A stretch of 64,000 nt of DNA. Source: Rhizobium aethiopicum (GTDB taxonomy: Bacteria; Pseudomonadota; Alphaproteobacteria; Rhizobiales; Rhizobiaceae). Below are positions 55,437-63,137 of this stretch, in pieces (within the stretch, counting starts at the first letter, position 1; each line of letters begins with the position of its first letter). The position numbers were made by a program, and so were the translations under genes. The notes under the pieces were generated by a model. That model made no database searches. It saw only the letters and a list, made by a program, of their open reading frames with translations, and was not told where the DNA came from. The stretch covers positions 434,001 through 498,000 of the forward strand of contig NZ_FMAJ01000001.1 in assembly GCF_900094625.1 (NCBI RefSeq), read 5' to 3'.

Positions 55437-55527
55437 ATAGAGACGCGCCCGCTCGATCGGGTCCATTCGGTCGCCGCCTGACTCCGGGCGAGCGCCCGTA
55501 GGTTATCTCTTATTCGGAAATTTCATA

Positions 55528-55755
55528 ATGAAACCCTCGCTTTTCGTGGTGGGGCTGCCGCTTGTCATCGGCGGCTGCACATCCACGCTTCCTCCCGACG
55601 TGGTCGCGTCTTCCGCCGCGGTCGAACAACCGTCGCCGCGCCCGGCCGCATATCGGTCACCGGTCTCGGGCTATGTCGCCAGGCAGCCCCTCGATCCCAA
55701 GCCGTGGCGTAAACAGAACGATCTGCAGTCTCCCGCGAAAGGAGACGCCTCATGA
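55528..55755 (+). CDS. Small lipoprotein preceding the TolC-like gene
   Basis: A 75-residue protein with a lipoprotein signal (VVGLPLVIGGCTSTLP; lipobox IGGC) and a Pro-rich, otherwise featureless tail. Its stop overlaps the start of the TolC-like gene by ATGA, so the two are translationally coupled. No family is recognised. Confidence 0.65.
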   Translation: MKPSLFVVGLPLVIGGCTSTLPPDVVASSAAVEQPSPRPAAYRSPVSGYVARQPLDPKPWRKQNDLQSPAKGDAS

Positions 55756-57215
55756 TCGGTCCCCGAAAATTAACGGCCGTGCTGGTGTTCCCGCTAGCGC
55801 TCGGCGGCTGCGTCACGGGCGGCGACTATTCCAGCAAGCAGGCAGGCTTCGCTTCCGTTGCCGACAAGACCGCCATCGCGACGGCGAAGCAAACGGTCTG
55901 GATCCAGAACCAGAATCAGGCACGGTCGGCCGCCGCTGAGGTCAAAAATCTGCTCGCGCGACGGAAAATCCTCGACGCCGAGACGGCGGTCCAGATCGCC
56001 CTGCTCAACAATAAGGGCCTTCAGGCTGCCTACGCCGATCTCGGCGACAGTGCGGCCGATGCCTGGCAGTCGACGATGTTCATCAACCCGATAGTCTCGA
56101 TCGGCGCGACAGGCATCGGCACACCCGGATTGGAGGCCTTCAAGACCATCGAGGGGGTGATCACGACGAACATCCTGGCGCTTGCGACGAGAAACCGCGA
56201 CGTGGCCATCGCCGACACCCGCTTCCGCCAGGCGCAGCTGAGCGCCGCCGTAAGAACGCTACAGGTCGCCGCCGAGACGCGGCGCGCCTGGATCGGGGCG
56301 GTGGCCGCCTGGGAGAATGTCGGGCAGCTGCAACGCGCCCAGGCGACGGCGGACGCCGCTTCCGAACTTGCGGAGAAACTTGGCGAGACCGGCGCGATGA
56401 CCAAGGGCGCCCAGGCGCGCGAACATGTGTTCGTCGCCGAGCTCGCCGGCGAGACCGCGAAGGCCCGCCTCGCAGCTCGTCTTGCCAAGGAGGAGCTCAC
56501 ACGGCTGATGGGTCTCTGGGGGGCCGACCTGGACTACCAGATTCCGAACAGCCTGCCGCCGCTGCCCAAGGCCGTCGTCCGACGCGATACGATCGAGGCC
56601 GAGGCTCTGAGGTATCGCATCGATCTTCAGGTGGCGAAGCTTGAGCTGGAGGCAACCGCAAGGTCGTATGGGCTCACCGAAGCAACGCGTTATATTACCG
56701 ATCTCGAGATCCTGACTGGCTTCGAAACAGAACGGGAAATCGAGGACGAGGAGAAGACCACCAGAACCACCGGCCAGGTCGAGCTGGAGTTCGCGATCCC
56801 GATCTTCGACACCGGCAGGGCGCGGATGCGCAAGGCCGAGTTGGCCTATATGCGGGCGGCGAACCAGCTCGCAGAGAGGGCCGTCAACGTCCGCTCGGAA
56901 GCACGCTCGGCATACGAGGCCTATCGCTCGAACTACGACATCGCGCGGCACTACCGCAACAATGTCGTGCCGCTGCGCACCAAGGTCGAGGAAGAATCCC
57001 TGCTGACGTACAACGGCATGATCACCAACACCTTCGAGCTGCTCACCGACACGCGCGACAAGATCAACTCCATCCTGCTCTCCGTCAACGCCAAGCGCGA
57101 CTTCTGGCTCGCCGAAGCCAACCTCGCGCCTGCGATCTATGGCGGCGGCACGACCAACGCGTCGGCAGAGACCGAAGTCGCCGCTGCCTCGGACAGCAGC
57201 GGCGGCGGCCATTGA
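55752..57215 (+). CDS. TolC-family outer membrane channel protein
   Basis: A 487-residue outer membrane efflux lipoprotein (signal VLVFPLALGGCVTGG, lipobox LGGC). Two TolC-type halves with coiled-coil runs: TAVQIALLNNKGLQAAYADLG, then QVELEFAIPIFDTGRARMRKAELAYMRA, typical of OprM/CusC-like proteins. The tail ends in a Gly/Ser/His stretch. No inner-membrane RND or membrane-fusion partner is present in the window, so the partner must lie elsewhere. Confidence 0.9.
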   Translation: MIGPRKLTAVLVFPLALGGCVTGGDYSSKQAGFASVADKTAIATAKQTVWIQNQNQARSAAAEVKNLLARRKILDAETAVQIALLNNKGLQAAYADLGDSAADAWQSTMFINPIVSIGATGIGTPGLEAFKTIEGVITTNILALATRNRDVAIADTRFRQAQLSAAVRTLQVAAETRRAWIGAVAAWENVGQLQRAQATADAASELAEKLGETGAMTKGAQAREHVFVAELAGETAKARLAARLAKEELTRLMGLWGADLDYQIPNSLPPLPKAVVRRDTIEAEALRYRIDLQVAKLELEATARSYGLTEATRYITDLEILTGFETEREIEDEEKTTRTTGQVELEFAIPIFDTGRARMRKAELAYMRAANQLAERAVNVRSEARSAYEAYRSNYDIARHYRNNVVPLRTKVEEESLLTYNGMITNTFELLTDTRDKINSILLSVNAKRDFWLAEANLAPAIYGGGTTNASAETEVAAASDSSGGGH

Positions 57216-57229
57216 GAAAGGAACCCGAC

Positions 57230-58576
57230 ATGTTCAACAGACGACAATTGTTCGGAGCGAGCGCAGCGCTGCTGGCGGCGGGCGCATGGACGAAAACCTC
57301 GGCGATGGGGCTGCCGGACGCCCCGACAATGGAATCGGCGGACATGCAACCGCCGCTCCACCCGACTTCTGGCCCGGACTATCAGCCGGTCGTCACCCTC
57401 AACGGCTGGACCCTGCCCCACCGGATGAACAACGGCGTCAAGGAGTTCCACCTCGTCGCCGAGCCGGTCGAACGCGAGGTGGCCGACGGCATGACCGCCT
57501 ATCTCTGGGGCTACAACGGCCAATCTCCGGGTCCGACGATCGAGGCGGTCGAAGGCGACCGGGTGCGCATCTTCGTTACCAACAAGCTGCCGGAGCACAC
57601 GACGATCCACTGGCACGGCATGATACTGCCATCGGGCATGGACGGCGTCGGTGGTCTGACGCAGCCGCATATTCCCGTCGGCAAGACCTATGTCTACGAG
57701 TTCGACCTCGTGAAATCAGGCACTTTCATGTACCACCCGCACTCCGACGAAATGGTGCAGATGGCGATGGGCATGATGGGATTCTTCGTCGTCCATCCCA
57801 AGGACCCGCAGTTCATGCGGGTCGACCGCGACTTCGTCTTCCTGCTCAATGCCTACGACATTGATCCCGGCTCCTATGTGCCGCGCGTCATGGAAATGAC
57901 CGACTTCAACATGTGGTGCTGGAACAGCCGCGTGTTTCCGGACATCAGTCCGCTCGTCGTTTCCAGGAACGACAGGGTCCGGGTGCGGGTCGGCAACCTT
58001 ACGATGACGAACCATCCCATTCATATGCATGGATATGACTTCGAGGTCACATGCACGGATGGCGGCTGGGTGCGGCCTGAAGCGCGGTGGCCGGAGGTGA
58101 GCATCGATATCCCCGTCGGCGCCATGCGCGCCTACGAGTTCGACGCCAAGTACCTCGGCGACTGGGCGATCCACTGCCACAAGTCACACCATACGATGAA
58201 CGCCATGGGTCACGACATTCCGACCTTCATCGGTGTTGATAAATCGAAGGTCGCGGAGAAGATCAAGAAGCTGCAGCCGGAATACATGCCCATGGGCACC
58301 AAGGGCATGGCAGACATGGGCGAAATGGAAATGCCCATCCCCGAGAACACCATCCCGATGATGACCGGCTGGGGGCCGCACGGCCCGATCGAGATGGGCG
58401 GCATGTTCTCCGTCGTGAAGGTCCGCGAGGGCATTTCAGCCGACGATTACTCCGATCCGGGCTGGTACGAGAACCCACCCGGGACGCAGGCCTGGGAGTG
58501 GACCGGTGAGCTGCCGGACGCGACCAAGGCCAAAGACGCGAAGACGCAAATCACGCCAAAGCCGACGAACGGCTGA
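57230..58576 (+). CDS. Multicopper oxidase (CopA/CueO-like)
   Basis: A 448-residue periplasmic oxidase with a twin-arginine signal (MFNRRQLFGASAALLAAG). Copper ligands are intact: HWHG (about 127), HPH (about 169), NHPIHMHG (about 262) and HCHKSHH (about 315). The C-terminal region is Met-rich (EYMPMGTKGMADMGEMEMPIP), as in copper-tolerance CopA proteins, although the protein is shorter than the typical 600-residue form. It should oxidise Cu(I) to the less toxic Cu(II). GAAAGGAACC precedes the ATG at 57230. Confidence 0.93.
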   Translation: MFNRRQLFGASAALLAAGAWTKTSAMGLPDAPTMESADMQPPLHPTSGPDYQPVVTLNGWTLPHRMNNGVKEFHLVAEPVEREVADGMTAYLWGYNGQSPGPTIEAVEGDRVRIFVTNKLPEHTTIHWHGMILPSGMDGVGGLTQPHIPVGKTYVYEFDLVKSGTFMYHPHSDEMVQMAMGMMGFFVVHPKDPQFMRVDRDFVFLLNAYDIDPGSYVPRVMEMTDFNMWCWNSRVFPDISPLVVSRNDRVRVRVGNLTMTNHPIHMHGYDFEVTCTDGGWVRPEARWPEVSIDIPVGAMRAYEFDAKYLGDWAIHCHKSHHTMNAMGHDIPTFIGVDKSKVAEKIKKLQPEYMPMGTKGMADMGEMEMPIPENTIPMMTGWGPHGPIEMGGMFSVVKVREGISADDYSDPGWYENPPGTQAWEWTGELPDATKAKDAKTQITPKPTNG

Positions 58577-58609
58577 GGCTCAATATCCCGCATGAAAAAG
58601 GATCTACAC

Positions 58610-59089
58610 ATGAAAATTCATTTATTGGCACTGGCGCTCGCAGCGCTTGCAACCCCTGCCCTCGCCTCCGGCAATCACGCCGGCGGTCACGGCGAGAAAA
58701 TGGCTGTCGGAGAGCCTGGCGACAAGGCCAAGGCGACACAGACGATCCGCGTCACGATGAAGGAAACCGACGACGGAAAGATGTTGTTCACGCCGGCGGT
58801 CTTCAATGTCCGCAAGGGACAAACGGTCAAGATCGCGATCAAGAACGCCGGCACAGTCGACCACGAATTTGTGCTCGATCAGCAAGACAAGATCCTGGAG
58901 CACAAGAAGGTCATGGAGAAGTTCCCGGAAATGGAGCATGCCGATCCCAATTCCATCCGCCTTCCGGCCGGAGAATCCGGCGAGATCGTTTGGAAGTTCA
59001 CCACCGACGGCGAGTTCAAATTCGCCTGCCTCATCCCAGGCCACTACGAAGCCGGCATGCACGGCGACGTCAGCGTCGCCGGAAAGTAA
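58610..59089 (+). CDS. Cupredoxin (plastocyanin/azurin-like) copper protein
   Basis: A 159-residue protein with a signal peptide (LLALALAALATPALA). A type 1 copper site is visible: His in AGTVDHEFVLD, then FACLIPGHYEAGMHG with Cys, His and Met ligands. A His-rich stretch (GNHAGGHGEK) follows the signal. It may shuttle electrons or copper in the periplasm, perhaps to the oxidase upstream. AAGGAT supports 58610. Confidence 0.92.
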   Translation: MKIHLLALALAALATPALASGNHAGGHGEKMAVGEPGDKAKATQTIRVTMKETDDGKMLFTPAVFNVRKGQTVKIAIKNAGTVDHEFVLDQQDKILEHKKVMEKFPEMEHADPNSIRLPAGESGEIVWKFTTDGEFKFACLIPGHYEAGMHGDVSVAGK

Positions 59090-59108
59090 TGCGCAAAGGA
59101 GCCATGAA

Positions 59109-59396
59109 ATGAAAACTGCAATGATCAAAATCGGTGTCGCCGCCCTGCTCGCAGCCAGCTCGGCTTCCGGCGCGTTCGCCCAGGAGTTCACCAAGGGCGT
59201 CGTCAACAAGGTCGACGTCAAGGCAAAAAAGGTTACCATCAAGCATGAGGACCTGAAGAACCTCGACATGCCCGCGATGACGATGGTTTTCCGGGTCGAA
59301 GATCCGGCTCTCATCGACAAGCTGAAGGAAGGTTCGAGCATTGAGTTCGTCGCCGAGCGCGTGAACGGCAAGCTGATGGTCACCGAAGTCAAGTAG
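59109..59396 (+). CDS. CusF-like periplasmic copper-binding protein
   Basis: A 95-residue protein with a signal peptide (GVAALLAASSASGAFAQ) and the CusF fold: KKVTIKHEDLKNLDMPAMTMVFRV, where His and the two Met residues bind Cu(I). The conserved Trp of E. coli CusF is absent at the usual place. CusF normally delivers copper to a CusCBA pump, which is not in the window apart from the TolC-like gene. AAAGGAG precedes the ATG. Confidence 0.92.
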   Translation: MKTAMIKIGVAALLAASSASGAFAQEFTKGVVNKVDVKAKKVTIKHEDLKNLDMPAMTMVFRVEDPALIDKLKEGSSIEFVAERVNGKLMVTEVK

Positions 59397-59404
59397 CTGA
59401 ACTC

Positions 59405-59434
59405 CTGCCGCCCGGATCCACGTCCGGGCGGCAG
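59405..59434 (+). terminator. Strong hairpin after cusF
   Basis: CTGCCGCCCGGA and TCCGGGCGGCAG form a perfect 12-bp stem around TCCACG. No T-run follows, so it may protect the upstream mRNA or attenuate rather than fully terminate transcription before the DUF411 gene. Confidence 0.5.
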
Positions 59435-59453
59435 CGCAGGAGGAGTGGAGACG

Positions 59454-59915
59454 ATGCATAGGAGAAGATTCATTGCACTGGCGACTTCCGCGATGGCGTT
59501 GCCTGTCGGCTGGGCCTTCGCCGCCGCGCCGGTAAAGATGACAGTCTACAAGGACCCGAACTGCGGTTGCTGCCATGAATGGTCGAAGGCGATGGCGGCG
59601 GCAGGGTTTTCCGTCGAGGCCCGCGATACCGACGACCTCGCCGCGGTCAAGGCGCGGCTGGGCGTGCCTGGCGACCTGGAGGGATGTCACACGGCCGTGG
59701 TCGACGAATATTACCTGGAGGGACACGTGCCGCTCGATGCCATCCGGCGCCTGTTGCGCGAGCGACCGCCGCTCCGGGGGCTCGCCGTGCCGGGAATGCC
59801 GCCGGGTTCGCTCGGAATGGGTGATGACCCGCAGGCGTCCTATGACGTCTATGCGATCCCCTCGGGGATCGGTGCGCCATTCGTGTTCATGGAATTCCGC
59901 CCCCCGAAGGGCTGA
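59454..59915 (+). CDS. DUF411 family metal-binding protein
   Basis: A 153-residue protein with a twin-arginine-like or Sec signal (RRRFIALATSAMALPVGWAFA). The DUF411 signature is present: VYKDPNCGCCHEWSKAM, a C-x-C-C motif likely to bind copper, then DLEGCHTAVVDEYYLEGHVP and KGLAVPGMPPGS-like GLAVPGMPPGSLGM. These proteins accompany copper and other metal tolerance operons. AGGAG and a second GGAG precede the ATG. Confidence 0.92.
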   Translation: MHRRRFIALATSAMALPVGWAFAAAPVKMTVYKDPNCGCCHEWSKAMAAAGFSVEARDTDDLAAVKARLGVPGDLEGCHTAVVDEYYLEGHVPLDAIRRLLRERPPLRGLAVPGMPPGSLGMGDDPQASYDVYAIPSGIGAPFVFMEFRPPKG

Positions 59916-59949
59916 CGCCTCGATCGACCGTAATCTGCCGTAAAGCCGA

Positions 59950-60318
59950 TCAGGAGAGCGGGGCGTTGCAGAGCGCTGACCAGAGATCGTGCTTCCAGTC
60001 GGTTCCCGGCCGCGCTGAAATGTCGATCGGATAGTCGGCGGAATTTATACGCACGGTGGCGGGCGAAACGCAGCGCACGCTCGCCTTGTGTCTTCCTCCG
60101 TCCCGATAAAGCACAGCCCCGCCACGGTCGATTTCCGACAATGTGATGACGACGTCGAAATCGAAAGCCCGATCACGGGCGGGCCCGCCCTCTGCCAGAC
60201 TGAGACTGACCGACCGGCTGCCGCCGAACGAAGCTGTGTGGAAGACCGCATGCTCGGAAGCCACCGATACCGATGCGGACTGGGCGCAAATGATCAAAGT
60301 CAGAAGCACTCGGCGCAT
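59950..60318 (-). CDS. Exported hypothetical protein
   Basis: A 122-residue protein with a signal peptide (VLLTLIICAQSASVSVA). The mature part (VFHTASFGGSRSVSLSLAEGG, DVVITLSEIDRGGAVLYRDGG) is beta-rich with two Cys residues, which may form a disulfide. No family is recognised. A GGGAGGGG site precedes the ATG. It is leftward, last in the run that begins with the DUF5676 gene. Confidence 0.6.
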   Translation of the reverse strand: MRRVLLTLIICAQSASVSVASEHAVFHTASFGGSRSVSLSLAEGGPARDRAFDFDVVITLSEIDRGGAVLYRDGGRHKASVRCVSPATVRINSADYPIDISARPGTDWKHDLWSALCNAPLS

Positions 60319-60397
60319 TTACCCCTCCCGCGGTCAATGCTCTTCAACCTACCATATTCCAGGACGTTTCGCGACTGGCGGTGGCGACCTCCGCCCG

Positions 60398-60892
60398 CTA
60401 CGGCCGCCAGAACGTCTGCATCTCGTCGGGCGTGACCTTGCCGTCCTTGTTGGCGTCCACGCTACCGAAGATCCGCTTGTGGGTCGCCGTCACCTCCTCG
60501 AAGGACAGCGCCCCATCCCCGTCGGTGTCAGCGATCGCGAACATGATCTTCATCATGGATCCGCGCGTACCCGTCGTCGGCATGCCCCCCATCATGCCGG
60601 GCTGCATCGGCATGCCCCCGGACGAGCCAGGCTGCATCATCATGCACTGCATTGGCATCGTATTGCCTTGACCTTGTCCCATCATGCCAGGCTGCATCAT
60701 GCCTAATCCGCCCGGCATTGCGCCCTGGCCTTGGGCGGTCGTGTCCGCCATTCCCGACGGCTGGGTCGCCTGCGCCGAGTTCGCGGGATGATGCGGATCC
60801 GCCCCGCTCGTCTGCGCAAGGGCGAGCTCTGCACTGCCGACGGCAATCGCCGCGGCCAGCAGGAACGCGTTTGGAATGCTTATCATTCTCAT
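60398..60892 (-). CDS. Met-rich EF-hand protein, exported
   Basis: A 164-residue protein. Signal peptide (ISIPNAFLLAAAIAVGSAELALAQ), then a Met/Gly/Gln/Pro-rich segment from about residue 60 to 105 (MMQPGMMGQGQGNTMPMQCM, MQPGMMGGMP), then two EF-hand loops (DTDGDGALSFEE and DANKDGKVTPDE). Met-rich stretches bind Cu(I) or Ag(I), and the EF-hands bind Ca2+. AAAGGAG precedes the ATG. Leftward, in the copper island. Confidence 0.85.
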   Translation of the reverse strand: MRMISIPNAFLLAAAIAVGSAELALAQTSGADPHHPANSAQATQPSGMADTTAQGQGAMPGGLGMMQPGMMGQGQGNTMPMQCMMMQPGSSGGMPMQPGMMGGMPTTGTRGSMMKIMFAIADTDGDGALSFEEVTATHKRIFGSVDANKDGKVTPDEMQTFWRP

Positions 60893-60989
60893 GTCGTTTC
60901 TCCTTTTGGTTTGGTCTATATCCGCGTCTGCTTCTCCAAGCTGGAGCAGAATGGATTCGAGTGTCGTGTCCGGCGAACCTGCCGCCGGT

Positions 60990-61037
60990 CTAGTCGATCG
61001 ACGAGTTGCGCAGCCTGAGCGATTTGCCGACGAAGGC
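60990..61037 (-). pseudogene. Possible remnant of a copper P-type ATPase C-terminus
   Basis: On the minus strand a short frame ends MAFVGKSLRLRNSSID then TAG. This resembles the end of heavy-metal P1B ATPases (MAFSSVSVVxNSLRLR...), with the middle apparently deleted. The match is short and recalled, not searched. If true, a copper-exporting ATPase gene was lost from this place. Confidence 0.25.
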
Positions 61038-61183
61038 CATGCAGACGGTCCTGCTATAAGTGCTCCAGGCTGATGAGGAACGGTTATCGTTCATGAATGT
61101 CTCGTTGCCGAGCGTTGGTCTTGGGCGTTCGAAAGGAGGCCCGCGGATTCGACCGGATAGCGCCGAGGCGCAATTCGGCATCC

Positions 61184-61549
61184 TTAGGCAGTAAGACGAG
61201 GAGGCCCTAGCGTGGGAGCAGATGCCAGGCCGCTGCCGGTCTGATTGCCAGCGAAAGGAAGAAAAGAAACCTGGGCTGCCGGAACTTCGAGAAGGTCCAT
61301 CAAGACCGCGGCAGTGCAAGAACCGCATGGCCCTGAGCAGCAGGCCTTGTGGTCGGGTGTTTCAAAGTCGCTCTGACTCGAGACATGGGCATGATTGTGG
61401 AGGGGGGAACGTTCGAATTGCTCTTCGACCGAACGGTCATGGCATCGCATCGCTTGCACGCCGGAAGCCGGCACGAACAGAAGCGCTATCGCGACCAGCA
61501 CGGCCGGCAATGCCTTCGTCCAATCGAAACTGCAGCGGTCGGCGGCCAT
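61184..61549 (-). CDS. Small exported His/Cys-rich protein of the copper island
   Basis: A 121-residue protein with a hydrophobic signal (ALPAVLVAIALLFVPASGVQA), His residues (SPLHNHAHVSSQ), the Cys cluster HKACCSGPCGSCTAAV and the end GPPRLTA. It shares this order with the proteins at 53950 and 55044. It is the second gene of the run with the DUF5676 gene, after a 21-base gap. GGAG precedes the ATG. Confidence 0.6.
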   Translation of the reverse strand: MAADRCSFDWTKALPAVLVAIALLFVPASGVQAMRCHDRSVEEQFERSPLHNHAHVSSQSDFETPDHKACCSGPCGSCTAAVLMDLLEVPAAQVSFLPFAGNQTGSGLASAPTLGPPRLTA

Positions 61550-61570
61550 TGTCCGGCTCCGTTCCCACGG

Positions 61571-61876
61571 TCAGCCGAAGCGTCGGCTGATGAAGTTGAA
61601 GATAGCAGCAATGAACACTCCCGCATAGCCGCCGAAGATAAGGCTTTGCACGATGCCGAGCGCCAGGCTTCGTACATCGAAACCAGTCAACCCCAAATAG
61701 AACTGCAGCCAGGGCCTATGCAGACCCCATTCCGGGGCCATGAAACCGAGCAGCATGCACAGCAGGAATGAGATGGTGGCGAAGGCGGCGAGCGTCGCGC
61801 CGAGCACCGGCACGGACACACACGCCGGCATCGCCGGGGAGCTTGCAGGTTCAGCATAAAGAACAGTATTTGCCAT
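61571..61876 (-). CDS. DUF5676 family membrane protein
   Basis: A 101-residue membrane protein with two helices, LAAFATISFLLCMLLGFMAPEW and LGIVQSLIFGGYAGVFIAAIFNFI, and a WLQFYLGLTGF loop. This is the DUF5676 family, common in metal-tolerance clusters and of unknown function. GGAGG precedes the ATG. A perfect FixK/FNR box is centred about 82 bases upstream, so microaerobic induction of this two-gene operon is likely. Confidence 0.85.
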   Translation of the reverse strand: MANTVLYAEPASSPAMPACVSVPVLGATLAAFATISFLLCMLLGFMAPEWGLHRPWLQFYLGLTGFDVRSLALGIVQSLIFGGYAGVFIAAIFNFISRRFG

Positions 61877-61950
61877 CGAGCGATCCTCCGACCGGCTGCC
61901 GTTGCAGCCTCACGACAGCGCGATCATCTGCCCGCTCGTAGCAAACTTCC

Positions 61951-61964
61951 TTGATTTGAATCAA
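61951..61964. promoter_or_regulatory. FixK/FNR box
   Basis: TTGAT-TTGA-ATCAA is a perfect TTGAT-N4-ATCAA site. Read on the minus strand it is centred about 82 bases upstream of the DUF5676 start. A class II position (-41.5) would give a leader of about 40 bases. FixK and FnrN bind this sequence in rhizobia. Confidence 0.75.
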
Positions 61965-62004
61965 ATACAGCGGCCCGTCACCGCTGAAGGTTCGCCTGGG
62001 CCTT

Positions 62005-62117
62005 CGCGATGGCGTCGTGCGGTGGTGTTCACAGAAGTCGAGGAAGGCGGGCGCAGGATGTTCGGCGGCCCCGCCCTTTCGGACGTGATGTCAGCGGCTT
62101 CGGATATCGCCGTGTGA
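62005..62117 (+). pseudogene. Broken copy of the 3' end of the redoxin gene
   Basis: CGCGATGGCGTCGTGCG is identical to the end of the redoxin gene at 52800. The rest is about 80% identical by eye, including GAAGTCGAGGAAGG and TTCGGCGG. One T is missing at about 62029, so the frame R-D-G-V-V-R-W-C shifts into F-T-E-V-E-E-G-G and continues to VMSAASDIAV and a stop. The rest of the gene is absent. It marks the right edge of the copper island. Confidence 0.7.
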
Positions 62118-62123
62118 ACCGGA

Positions 62124-63035
62124 TCATCCGGATGCCGTATGCGATGCCAGCCAATCGTGGAACGCTGCAACTTCCTGCCGGCGCAACGCCTTTGGTGCAG
62201 CGACGATGTAATAAGCCCACTTTACCGGCCAGCGGATATCCGGCAACAGATGAACCAGCCTGCCGCTGTCGAGCTCCTGCGCCACGAGCGCCTTGCGAAC
62301 GAGGGCGACGCCCCTCGCCGCGACAGCCGCCTGGATCACGGCGGCCGTAGAATTTATCTTCAATCCGCGATCCGGGGGAAGCTGGTTTACACACGACCTC
62401 ACTAGCCATTCCGCCCATGTCGGAAAGTCGCCCCCCGGATGCGGCGTGCCGTCATGGATCAGCGTCTGTTCGACAATCCATCCGGCGGTTACGTCCCGAT
62501 CAGCCGGCAGCAGCCGATTGTGGCAGACGGCGATGATCTCCTCGCTCATCATGAACGTCGACTTCACGTCCTTCCAGGAGCCCAGACCACAGCGTATGCC
62601 GATGTCGGCCTCGCCCTGGGCCAGATCGACGACCCTATCCGACACATCCAAGCGCACATCGATGTTCGGATAATGCGTCGAAAAATCGTCCAACCTTGCG
62701 AGCAGCCAGTTGGCGACCAGCGCCTGGGAAGCCGTTACCACCACGACCGATCTGGCTTTCCTGCCGCGAAGTTTCCGCAGCCCCGTCTCGAGAAGATCGA
62801 GTCCCTGGGCAATATCATCCAGCGCGTCCTGCGCCTCGTCGACAGGCGTGAGCCGTTCGGCGCCGGAGCGGCTTCGGCGAAACAGTGGATAGCCGACCCA
62901 ATCCTCCAGCGAACGCACGAGCTGACCCACGGCAGGAGGCGTGACATTCAGCTCGGTCGCGGCGCCGACAAAGCTGCCGTGTCTCGCGGAAGCCTCCAGC
63001 GCCTGCAGGGACTTCAATCTGGTCAGCTCTCTCAT
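62124..63035 (-). CDS. LysR-family regulator (GcvA-like)
   Basis: A 303-residue regulator. The helix-turn-helix is LTRLKSLQALEASARHGSFVGAATELNVTPPAVGQLVRSLEDWVGYPLF, with the AVGQLVRSLE pattern of the GcvA branch. The effector domain follows from about residue 95. It is divergent from an SDR gene across 102 bases. An inverted repeat at 63046-63062 lies 11 bases from its start and may be its autoregulatory site. Confidence 0.9.
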   Translation of the reverse strand: MRELTRLKSLQALEASARHGSFVGAATELNVTPPAVGQLVRSLEDWVGYPLFRRSRSGAERLTPVDEAQDALDDIAQGLDLLETGLRKLRGRKARSVVVVTASQALVANWLLARLDDFSTHYPNIDVRLDVSDRVVDLAQGEADIGIRCGLGSWKDVKSTFMMSEEIIAVCHNRLLPADRDVTAGWIVEQTLIHDGTPHPGGDFPTWAEWLVRSCVNQLPPDRGLKINSTAAVIQAAVAARGVALVRKALVAQELDSGRLVHLLPDIRWPVKWAYYIVAAPKALRRQEVAAFHDWLASHTASG

Positions 63036-63045
63036 CTCGCTCGCG

Positions 63046-63062
63046 ACAAAGTTTTTCTTTGT
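63046..63062. promoter_or_regulatory. Inverted repeat in the LysR/SDR intergenic region
   Basis: ACAAAG-TTTTT-CTTTGT is a perfect 6-bp inverted repeat. It lies just upstream of the LysR start and may be the LysR-binding site. A second pair, GTCCTGTTT (63072-63080) and AAACAGGAC (63117-63125), is a perfect 9-bp inverted repeat spanning the SDR promoter region. Confidence 0.45.
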
Positions 63063-63137
63063 TTACGCTATGTCCTGTTTTCCTCGCGAAATCAATCTCC
63101 CGCGCTACCCTGGCGGAAACAGGACGAGATTTGCGAT

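Noticed and set aside
61080..61100. GGAAC and CGTT near 61085 as a stress promoter
   Set aside because: The spacing is far below 16 bases.
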